NCBI RefSeq assembly: GCF_009498295.1
Contig: NZ_CP040813.1
Coordinates: 787,001 to 851,000 of the forward strand
Length of the DNA stretch: 64,000 nt
Reading direction: 5' to 3'
Origin: Oceanihabitans sp. IOP_32
Lineage (GTDB): Bacteria; Bacteroidota; Bacteroidia; Flavobacteriales; Flavobacteriaceae
Part shown: one piece after another, positions 1 through 7,629 of the stretch
How positions within the stretch are numbered: the stretch's first letter is position 1
Layout: every line of letters starts with the position of its first letter
Made by a program: the position numbers and the translations under genes
Notes under the pieces: generated by a model
The model's database searches: none
The model's input: only the letters and a program-made list of their open reading frames with translations
What the model was told of the DNA's origin: nothing

Positions 1-674
1 TCCCCCACACCATTAATCTTACCCTTTATTTGCTGTATGGGATTCACTATCATATCGTTAGAGCTTCGATTCCATAATTGAATGTTTTGAGCCTCCAAAT
101 AACGACCTTCAAAACGCGAGGTTCCAGATGCTAAAGTAATGTTTAAGTTATTGGTTTTGCCCGAAATAAAACAGTTTGACAGATTATTAAAAACCACTGT
201 AAAGCTATTGTTGTCGATTTGCAATTTAAAGTTTGCATTGGTGAAACTGTTTGGCGCACTAAAATCTTCTGATAAAATAGTTAAATCGGGATACCGCAAT
301 ACACCTTCAGATTTTATATCGTACTGAGTAGAACTCCGTATTTCTCTAATATTTGGTGCGGTTACATACACCTTTGTAATGCCGTAATCTCGCACATAGT
401 TACAAGTATTATTATCGGTAAGAATGAGTTTTCCGCTTAAAACATTTGCCGTGACATCATTTAACAAGTTTTCGCCAGTTTCTATTACGACTTGTTGATC
501 TGTGCCGTCTTTAATTATTAATTCAATATCGCGATTTACTAATATTTTATCAAAACTATCAACTGCTATTTCTTTTTGAATAATAGCGCCAGACTTTTGA
601 AAACAATCGCCAAGATTTTCACCTTCACAGGATAAAATTAAAATAGTTGTAATAAGGTAAAATAGCTTTTTCAT
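1..674 (-). CDS. GIN-domain (DUF2807-like) lipoprotein, 3' end outside window
   Basis: Reading the minus strand from the ATG at 672-674 gives an open frame that runs off the left edge, about 224 codons. The N-terminus is MKKLFYLITTILILSC, a lipoprotein signal with a Cys at the lipobox, so the product is probably anchored in the outer membrane or periplasm. The rest is a run of short beta strands with a repeating pattern (for example IAVDSFDKILVNRDIELII and VYVTAPNIREIRSSTQYDI), typical of the GIN/DUF2807 beta-helix family of Bacteroidota cell-surface proteins. Function is unknown beyond a suspected adhesin-like role. It is separated from galT by about 180 bp with no visible feature and is probably not co-transcribed with it. 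Confidence 0.75.
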   Translation of the reverse strand, partial: MKKLFYLITTILILSCEGENLGDCFQKSGAIIQKEIAVDSFDKILVNRDIELIIKDGTDQQVVIETGENLLNDVTANVLSGKLILTDNNTCNYVRDYGITKVYVTAPNIREIRSSTQYDIKSEGVLRYPDLTILSEDFSAPNSFTNANFKLQIDNNSFTVVFNNLSNCFISGKTNNLNITLASGTSRFEGRYLEAQNIQLWNRSSNDMIVNPIQQIKGKINGVG

Positions 675-856
675 TTTATATTAAGTCAATTTGATAAACC
701 ATTTCCTCACTATATTGGTTTAAAACTAGTAGCAATTAGAGTACATGGTATTGCAAACATAAGCAGTAAAAGTTTTAAAACACTTGAAGAACAAAAATCA
801 TCACCCATTAGTTTTAGTTACCTATACGCGGCTTAAATCAATATCAATTATTTGTT

Positions 857-1876
857 TTAAACCAAATCGCGGAGTCTTTGTGCTGCTTGCTCTGCCGTAA
901 TATCGCGCTGTGGCGTTCCAAACATTTCGTAACCTACCATAAATTTCTTTACGGTAGCACTCCTTAATAACGGCGGATAAAAACTCATATGCCAATGCCA
1001 GTGCTCGTTGTTTTCGCCGTTTGTTGGTGCTTGATGAATACCACTAGAATACGGAAAAGAACAATCAAACAACGCATCGTAAACCTTTGTTAACACCGAA
1101 ATAGCTTCGGCGAAAGCCAAACTTTCTTGCTTAGACAATTGCGTAATATCATTACAATGTTTTTTGGGAGCAATCATGGCTTCAAAAGGCCAAATAGCCC
1201 AAAATGGCACGAGTACCACAAAATCATCATTTTCAAAAATAAGGCGTTCTTTAATTTCTAATTCTTGTTGTAAATAATCACTTAATAAACTGCTTTTAGT
1301 CTTTAAGTAGTACGCCTTTTGTTGGGTATCTTTTTTTTCAACCTCGTTAGGGATTGTAGACTGACTCCAAATTTGACCATGCGGATGCGGATTGCTACAA
1401 CCCATTACCGCCCCTTTATTTTCGAATATTTGAACGTGATTAATCCCAGCTTGAGCACCTAATAATTTGTATTCTTGTTGCCAAACCTCTACCACTTTAT
1501 GAATGGCTTCCACTTCCATATCTGCCAAACTTTTAGAGTGGTCTGGACTAAAACAAATGACTTTACAAATGCCTGTTTCACTCTCAGCCTTTAGCAATCC
1601 CTTATCCAAAGAAAAGGTTTTCGAGTTGGATTGTAAGGCTGCAAAATCGTTTGTAAATACAAAAACATCTTGATATTCTGGATTAACCTCACCATTAATT
1701 CGAGTATTTCCGGCACATAAATAACAGTTGGGGTCGTGTTTGGGTCTTACCTCATGAGAAATCGCCTCGTTTTGACCTTGCCAAGGGCGTTTAGCGCGAT
1801 GTGGCGACACCAAAACCCATTCGCCCGTTAATATATTATATCTTTTATGTGAGTAATCTTGTAAATTTGTATCCAT
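857..1876 (-). CDS. galT: Galactose-1-phosphate uridylyltransferase
   Basis: Third step of the Leloir pathway: transfers UMP from UDP-glucose to galactose-1-phosphate, giving UDP-galactose and glucose-1-phosphate, in the cytoplasm. The 339-residue length is normal for the family. The active-site motif NPHPHGQIW (His-Pro-His nucleophile) lies near residue 165. CYLCAGN near residue 52 and the HWHWHMSFYPP stretch near residue 290 fit the family's metal-binding and HIT-fold positions. It is the last gene of the minus-strand galM-galK-galT operon, 15 bp after galK. Divergent positioning next to a sodium/galactose symporter supports a galactose uptake and catabolism unit. Confidence 0.97.
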   Translation of the reverse strand: MDTNLQDYSHKRYNILTGEWVLVSPHRAKRPWQGQNEAISHEVRPKHDPNCYLCAGNTRINGEVNPEYQDVFVFTNDFAALQSNSKTFSLDKGLLKAESETGICKVICFSPDHSKSLADMEVEAIHKVVEVWQQEYKLLGAQAGINHVQIFENKGAVMGCSNPHPHGQIWSQSTIPNEVEKKDTQQKAYYLKTKSSLLSDYLQQELEIKERLIFENDDFVVLVPFWAIWPFEAMIAPKKHCNDITQLSKQESLAFAEAISVLTKVYDALFDCSFPYSSGIHQAPTNGENNEHWHWHMSFYPPLLRSATVKKFMVGYEMFGTPQRDITAEQAAQRLRDLV

Positions 1877-1891
1877 TTCAAAAAATTGATG

Positions 1892-3040
1892 TTATTTTAC
1901 TACATGAGTTCCGTTTGCCAATTGCACAAAATATACTGAGCAGTCTTTATTAAAATGATTTTTGTAAGCTTTAGAAGCAGCTTTAGCAAAAGCTTTCGCT
2001 TCGGTTTTAGCCACCAAATTAATAGTACAGCCACCAAAACCGCCGCCCATCATTCTGGCGCCTAGAACTTGTTTATTTTTCTTTGCTTGTTCAACTAGAA
2101 AATCCAATTCGTCACAACTCACTTTGTATTTATTTGATAAGCCTTCATGCGATTGGTAGATTAACGCTCCTAAAGTTTCGAGGTCGCCATCTTCAATGGC
2201 TTTAGCTGCTTTTAAGGTGCGTTCATTTTCTTGAATAACGTATAATGCTTTTTGGTAATTTTCTGGTGTGACCTTATTTTTTATGGTTTCTAGGTCAGCT
2301 TCAGTAGCATCTCTAAGCGCTTTGACGCCAAGTAATTCCGAAATGTTTTCGCAAGCGGCACGTCTATCATTATAAGCACTATCGCTTAAACTGTGTTTTA
2401 CATTGGTGTTTATTAATAAGAGTTGGTGGTCTTTAAAATCTATTTTATAAGGTACAGAGGTCATGGTTCTGCAATCTAAATGTAAAGCGTGATTTGCCAT
2501 GCCAAACATACTGGCGTATTGGTCCATAATACCACACTTTACACCTACATAATGATGCTCTGCTTTTTGAGAAATTAAAATCATATCCTGTTTAGATAGC
2601 CCTAAATTAAACAAGGTATTCAACCCAAAAACCACACTATTTTCAAGGGCTGCAGAAGAAGACATGCCCGCTCCAAATGGTATATTTCCTTTAAATATCA
2701 TATTAAAATCGTCAATATCCAGGTTTCTTTTCTTGATTTCGGCGACTACACCTAAAACATAATTCTCCCAGCTCCCTTCTTTTAAAGGCCGTAATGCATC
2801 CAAGTCAAAACTAATAGCGCTATCCATATCTATGGCTATAGCGGTGCAATCTCCTGAGTCACTTTTTTGAATAGCCGCAGCTATACCCTTATCTACTGCA
2901 GCCGGAAACACAAAACCATCATTATAATCGGTATGTTCTCCTATCAGATTAATACGGCCAGGAGAAAAAACAAGTAAAGGGTTTTGATTAAATATTTCAA
3001 TAAACTTGGTTTTTACTTCGTTAATTAGTGTGTCACTCAT
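1892..3040 (-). CDS. galK: Galactokinase
   Basis: Phosphorylates galactose to galactose-1-phosphate with ATP; GHMP kinase family, 382 residues as expected. The galactokinase signature GRINLIGEHTDYNDGFVFP lies near residues 28-46, the GHMP ATP-binding motif GAGMSSSAALENS near 123-135, and the third GHMP motif GARMMGGGFGGCTINL near 327-342. It sits between galM (12 bp upstream) and galT (15 bp downstream) on the minus strand, so co-transcription is likely. Confidence 0.97.
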   Translation of the reverse strand: MSDTLINEVKTKFIEIFNQNPLLVFSPGRINLIGEHTDYNDGFVFPAAVDKGIAAAIQKSDSGDCTAIAIDMDSAISFDLDALRPLKEGSWENYVLGVVAEIKKRNLDIDDFNMIFKGNIPFGAGMSSSAALENSVVFGLNTLFNLGLSKQDMILISQKAEHHYVGVKCGIMDQYASMFGMANHALHLDCRTMTSVPYKIDFKDHQLLLINTNVKHSLSDSAYNDRRAACENISELLGVKALRDATEADLETIKNKVTPENYQKALYVIQENERTLKAAKAIEDGDLETLGALIYQSHEGLSNKYKVSCDELDFLVEQAKKNKQVLGARMMGGGFGGCTINLVAKTEAKAFAKAASKAYKNHFNKDCSVYFVQLANGTHVVK

Positions 3041-3052
3041 TTTTTATTGGTA

Positions 3053-3937
3053 TTATATCATGTTTAAACGCCATACTATGGTGTAAGATGCGTTAGGTTG
3101 TAATGTTTTTAATCCGATTTGGTTATTAAAACTATCGGATACACCGGTTGTTGGCTCAATAGCAATTATATTATCTTTTGGAGGTGTGTAAACTTGTAAA
3201 TAATTTTGGTCTTCTGAAGATTGCATAAGCAATCGATACTTGGGCGTGTTAAACCTTACGGTATTCCCTTTTAATTCCCAACAATCGTCAAGTTTTTTAT
3301 CTTCAATATTAAACTTTTTTATGTCTCCAATCGTTTCCATTCCAGTGGCAATATTTCGTTCTCCTAAAACTAGTTTTTTAGTGCTTGAAAATTCTAAATT
3401 GCTATGGTGTAAATTATCACTTAAAAAATAAGGATGCCATCCTAAAGTAAAGGGAAAAGCACCTGTACTGGTATTGAGAACTGTGACTTTTAAACTCACC
3501 GTATCTAAAGTAAAAACATACTCTAACCGGATGTTGTAAGTAAACGGAAATCCTTTGGACAATTCGTTTTCTTTGTATTCCAATCTCAGTAAAACGTTAT
3601 CTGTACGGGCTTTGTGCTCAATAATTTCAAAGGTTTTATTATACACTAGACCGTGCAAAGCATTGTTTTCGGCAGTATTATTCGTATCTAATGTATATTG
3701 CGTTTTATTAAAAACATAAACCCCATCTTTTACTCTATTTGCAAACGGAAACAGTATAGCAGAAGCATATGTATCGGCATAAACCAAAGGATTTAAATCC
3801 ACCATAACAGTTGTATTATTAAGCGTTAATTCTTGTAAACTCGCACCTTGGTCTAAATAAATTTTGGCGTAAAATGATTGATTAGAATGTTTTAGCTCTA
3901 ATGCGTTTGATTCTTTTTGATAGTGAATTTGGAACAC
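3053..3937 (-). CDS. galM: Aldose 1-epimerase (galactose mutarotase family)
   Basis: Predicted to interconvert beta- and alpha-D-galactose before galactokinase acts. The 294-residue protein has the family landmarks ALHGLVYNK (near residue 92), GWHPYFL (near 165) and IAIEPTTGVSDSFNN (near 258), the last containing the conserved Glu. The start used is GTG at 3935-3937; no in-frame ATG is near. It is the first gene of the operon that continues into galK and galT. The sequence belongs to the shorter YeaD-like branch of the superfamily, so a closely related hexose substrate cannot be excluded, but operon context favours galactose. Confidence 0.9.
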   Translation of the reverse strand: MFQIHYQKESNALELKHSNQSFYAKIYLDQGASLQELTLNNTTVMVDLNPLVYADTYASAILFPFANRVKDGVYVFNKTQYTLDTNNTAENNALHGLVYNKTFEIIEHKARTDNVLLRLEYKENELSKGFPFTYNIRLEYVFTLDTVSLKVTVLNTSTGAFPFTLGWHPYFLSDNLHHSNLEFSSTKKLVLGERNIATGMETIGDIKKFNIEDKKLDDCWELKGNTVRFNTPKYRLLMQSSEDQNYLQVYTPPKDNIIAIEPTTGVSDSFNNQIGLKTLQPNASYTIVWRLNMI

Positions 3938-4083
3938 CTTGGTTTATTAAAAGTGATTATTGACAAATTTTAAAGACGACTAAATTATTAATCCAGGCGA
4001 TAAAGATATTCTTTTTACACCAATTAACAAGCGAACATTCATGCTGCACTGGTGTTTATATCAAATCATATTAAAAAAAAATC

Positions 4084-4091
4084 TATATTTG
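4084..4091 (+). promoter_or_regulatory. Candidate -7 promoter box of the galactose symporter gene
   Basis: TATATTTG fits the Bacteroidota -7 consensus TAnnTTTG and lies 34 bp before the symporter ATG, in the 188-bp divergent region shared with the gal operon. No clear TTG (-33) is seen at the usual spacing, so this is a partial match. Confidence 0.4.
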
Positions 4092-4125
4092 AGCCCTTAA
4101 CAAGAACCAAACTAACCTTTTCGAT

Positions 4126-5754
4126 ATGACAGCAGGATTTGATACGTGGGATTATATAGTCTTTATTGCTTATGCCATTTTAATTTTAGGCGTAGGTTTG
4201 TGGGTATCTCGAGATAAAAAAGGACACCAAAAAAATGCTGAAGATTATTTTTTAGCTAGTAAATCGTTACCTTGGTGGGCTATTGGTGCGTCTCTAATTG
4301 CAGCCAATATTTCTGCCGAACAATTTATAGGCATGTCTGGGTCTGGCTTTGCTTTAGGTTTAGCCATTGCCTCTTACGAGTGGATGGCGGCTTTAACTTT
4401 AATTATAGTGGGTAAATATTTTTTACCCATCTTTATTGAAAAAGGATTATACACCATACCAGAGTTTGTTGAAAAACGATTTTCAACCAATTTAAAAACC
4501 ATTCTTGCCGTGTTTTGGTTGGCACTATACGTTTTTGTTAATCTGGCTTCGGTTTTATATTTAGGTGGTTTGGCTATTGAAACCATTATGGGTATAGATA
4601 TGATGTACGCTATTATAGGTTTAGCACTCTTTGCAGCGGCGTACTCGCTTTACGGCGGCTTATCGGCGGTAGCGTGGACAGATGTTATTCAAGTTGTGTT
4701 TTTAGTGCTTGGTGGTTTAGTAACAACATACCTGGCTTTAAACACCGTCTCTGGTGGCGAAGGCGTAATTGCTGGTTTCGCTCAAGTTTGGGAGGCTGCA
4801 CCCGATAAATTCCATATGATTCTTGATGAAGCTAATGATAACTACGTAAACCTACCTGGTATTTGGGTATTGGTTGGTGGTTTATGGGTGGCCAATTTAT
4901 ATTACTGGGGTTTTAACCAATATATTATCCAGCGTACTCTAGCTGCAAAATCTTTAAAAGAAGCCCAAAAAGGCATATTGTTAGCAGCATTTTTAAAATT
5001 AATTATTCCTTTAGTTGTAGTAGTGCCGGGTATTGCGGCTTATGTTATGGTAAACGATCCAGAAATCATGGCCAATTTAGGGGCATCTGGGATGTTAAAC
5101 GTACCCTCTGCAGAGCAAGCCGATAAAGCTTACCCTTGGTTGTTACAGTTTTTACCAACAGGACTTAAAGGTATTGCGTTTGCGGCACTGGCGGCCGCTA
5201 TTGTATCGTCTCTGGCGTCGATGCTAAATTCAACATCTACCATTTTTACAATGGATATTTATAAACAATACTTCAATAAAAATGCAAACGACAAAAAAAC
5301 AGTCAATGTTGGTAGAATTTCTGCAGCAGTTGCGCTAATAATAGCGGTTATTGTGGCACCTCTTTTAGGGGGCATCGATCAAGCTTTCCAGTTTATTCAA
5401 GAATATACAGGCATTGTAAGCCCAGGTATTTTAGCCGTATTTATGTTAGGCTTATTCTGGAGAAAAACCACAAATAATGCTGCCATTTGGGGCGCGCTTC
5501 TATCCATTCCAATAGCCCTAGCACTTAAGTTTTTACCCATATCAATTTTTGAGCCTTGGATGCATCAAATGGGTATTACAACGTTATTGACTATGTTTGT
5601 TATTGTTGTATTAAGTAACCTTCAAAATAAAGGTGCAGATGATGAAAAAGGCATTGTTTTCACAAAAGACTTGTTTAAAACATCGCCATTATTTAATATC
5701 GGTGCATTTGCCATTATGATTATTCTAACGGTTTTATATGCTTTATTTTGGTAA
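4126..5754 (+). CDS. Sodium/galactose symporter (SSS family, vSGLT-like)
   Basis: Inner-membrane Na+-coupled sugar importer. The 542-residue protein has about 14 hydrophobic segments in the LeuT-like solute:sodium symporter arrangement. It is strikingly close to the Vibrio parahaemolyticus Na+/galactose transporter vSGLT as I recall it: shared stretches include GVGLWVSRDKKG, ISAEQFIGMSGSG, ANLYYWGFNQYIIQRTLAA and SSLASMLNST (the Na2-site region). Residues at the known galactose contacts (N/E/Q around ISAEQ, E in ASYEWM, Q in FIQEYTG) are present. It is divergent from galM-galK-galT, which supports galactose as substrate and shared control from the 188-bp intergenic region. No regulator gene is next to it. 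Confidence 0.95.
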   Translation: MTAGFDTWDYIVFIAYAILILGVGLWVSRDKKGHQKNAEDYFLASKSLPWWAIGASLIAANISAEQFIGMSGSGFALGLAIASYEWMAALTLIIVGKYFLPIFIEKGLYTIPEFVEKRFSTNLKTILAVFWLALYVFVNLASVLYLGGLAIETIMGIDMMYAIIGLALFAAAYSLYGGLSAVAWTDVIQVVFLVLGGLVTTYLALNTVSGGEGVIAGFAQVWEAAPDKFHMILDEANDNYVNLPGIWVLVGGLWVANLYYWGFNQYIIQRTLAAKSLKEAQKGILLAAFLKLIIPLVVVVPGIAAYVMVNDPEIMANLGASGMLNVPSAEQADKAYPWLLQFLPTGLKGIAFAALAAAIVSSLASMLNSTSTIFTMDIYKQYFNKNANDKKTVNVGRISAAVALIIAVIVAPLLGGIDQAFQFIQEYTGIVSPGILAVFMLGLFWRKTTNNAAIWGALLSIPIALALKFLPISIFEPWMHQMGITTLLTMFVIVVLSNLQNKGADDEKGIVFTKDLFKTSPLFNIGAFAIMIILTVLYALFW

Positions 5755-5768
5755 GATAAAGCAGTTGT

Positions 5769-5807
5769 CTAGTCCTAAACAACCAATTACAGATTATTTA
5801 GGACTAG
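5769..5807 (+). terminator. Hairpin after the symporter gene
   Basis: An 11-bp perfect inverted repeat (CTAGTCCTAAA at 5769-5779 and its complement at 5797-5807) with a 17-nt loop lies 14 bp after the symporter stop. There is only a weak T-rich stretch after it, so termination is plausible but not certain. Confidence 0.45.
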
Positions 5808-6092
5808 TCAATATTACTTTTAGGAATAGGTATTAGGATGCTTTGCAAATTTCAACAGACTCAAAATATTCAGCATATCTGTTTGTTATTGTTATTTTTT
5901 ACACTCTAATCTAAGTTTAATATTTTAGTTTGTGTCGATACGGAATAATTTAGGTAACAACTGCTAAATCCCACTTTGTTTTTAGCACATCTATACTATT
6001 AACAACAGATTTAAAAGATATTGGAGCTCCTTTAGTACATTTTACGTACGTTAGCAAAAGGAAACCATAAACTGTAACATCTTTTAATTGGT

Positions 6093-6851
6093 ATGACAGA
6101 ATATGAAATTTATGGCATCGCCATACTTGGCGCACTCATTGCGGGTGGCATTAACACCCTTGCAGGCAATGGAAGCGTGATTACCTTAACGATTCTTACC
6201 GAAGTATTGGGCTTACCCCCTAATATTGCGAATGGCACCAACCGAATTGGTGTTTTTACCCAATGTGCAGCAACCTCTTGGGTGTTTTATAAAAATGGAA
6301 AGCTTAAAATTGCCGATAATAAAAAATATATTATTCCCGTCTTTATTGGCGCCCTTGCTGGAGGTATTTTAGCTGTTACTGTAAGTAATGAGCAGTTTAG
6401 AGCAGTATTTAAGTTCATGATGGTATTTATGCTTATTGCCGCCTTAGTAAAACCAAAGCGCTGGCTACAAAAAACAGATTTAAACTTTAAACCCAAATGG
6501 TACTTTTATACCCCATTACTTTTTGCTTTGGGTTTTTATGGTGGCTTTATTCAAATGGGGATGGGTGTTTTCTTTCTTATTATTATGGTGCTAGGCATGC
6601 GCCACAATATTATTGAAAGCAATGCCCTTAAGAGTTTTGTGATTGGTGTATATACCCTATTACTTATTTTTGTTTTTCATTATCAAGGCCTGATGGATTG
6701 GAAAATTGGGGGCATTATGGCTGTTGGGCAAACTATAGGGGGTTACCTTACGGCGCGCTTTGCCAGCAAACATAAAAAAGCCGATGTAATTGCGTATTAT
6801 TTACTCATTATTGTATTGGTTCTAGCGCTTATAAAATTGTTTTTTAGTTAG
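6093..6851 (+). CDS. TauE/SafE (TSUP) family membrane transporter
   Basis: A 252-residue integral membrane protein with about eight hydrophobic segments. The N-terminal GALIAGGINTLAGNGSVITLTIL and the internal duplicate GFYGGFIQMGMGVFFLIIMV carry the glycine-rich motifs of the TSUP/TauE-SafE family, which export sulfite, sulfonates or other small organic anions. Substrate cannot be read from sequence. The gene stands alone on the plus strand, about 340 bp after the symporter and 780 bp before the next gene. Confidence 0.85.
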   Translation: MTEYEIYGIAILGALIAGGINTLAGNGSVITLTILTEVLGLPPNIANGTNRIGVFTQCAATSWVFYKNGKLKIADNKKYIIPVFIGALAGGILAVTVSNEQFRAVFKFMMVFMLIAALVKPKRWLQKTDLNFKPKWYFYTPLLFALGFYGGFIQMGMGVFFLIIMVLGMRHNIIESNALKSFVIGVYTLLLIFVFHYQGLMDWKIGGIMAVGQTIGGYLTARFASKHKKADVIAYYLLIIVLVLALIKLFFS

Positions 6852-7629
6852 ATGTATTTTAGAAATTATCCTTGAAATTTTACAGAATTTAGAAACATAA
6901 AAAGTTAATATTCAAGATAAAAAAACTAAAATTGAAGGAAGGTTATACCATTAGAGAACAATAGGAAGCATACTTTAAAAGAGCAACTACTAAAGGTTGA
7001 ATAAATGCCTATAAGACAAGTAAGTTTTTACAAGTAAGTCTCATAATGATATAGACAGTTTAATTGTTTAAGTAAAAAAACAATTAAAGGAATACTTTTA
7101 CATGACAATTTAATTATATCCCTATTGGAAAGCCTAACTCATTTACAAATCCTGACTAGCACAAGCTTATATTATTTAAAATCATTGCGTTATATGAATG
7201 TGATTTTTTATCAATTCTTAATTTTTAGATCTTATTTTAATTAATTATCCTTTAGTCGAGTTACTGAATTTTTTTTGGGATATATGTGGAGTTGTAGATA
7301 ACTCAATATTGATCAAAAAACGAAAATAACAGAATATGTTCGGTATTAAAATGTGAATTTGAGCATAAAAAACAGACCAAAATCTGACGACTCAAAGCTT
7401 GGATGCTTTTGGCGATGTGGTTTCTCAGACGTTACAATCCTTCTTGTATTATACAACGATCAAGAGCTTAATAATTAAATACAATATTTAAAAAAGTTTC
7501 ATACACTTAAAACGAAAGAAATTTAGCATATTTAGAGCATTTAATCCTAAAAATGTTATATTTGGTCGAACAAACTATTCTTTTTATTTTGTATTTCGCA
7601 TACATTAAAGAATATTTTATCACTATAAT
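6852..7629. other. Long intergenic region with one candidate promoter
   Basis: About 780 bp, very AT-rich, without a convincing reading frame on either strand. TATATTTG at 7557-7564 fits the -7 box and lies 65 bp before the next ATG, but no TTG is placed correctly upstream of it. A slightly GC-richer patch near 7380-7440 could be a gene remnant; I could not identify it. Confidence 0.5.

Noticed and set aside
139-327. Plus-strand small frame near the left edge
   Set aside because: It is antisense to the GIN-domain lipoprotein gene.
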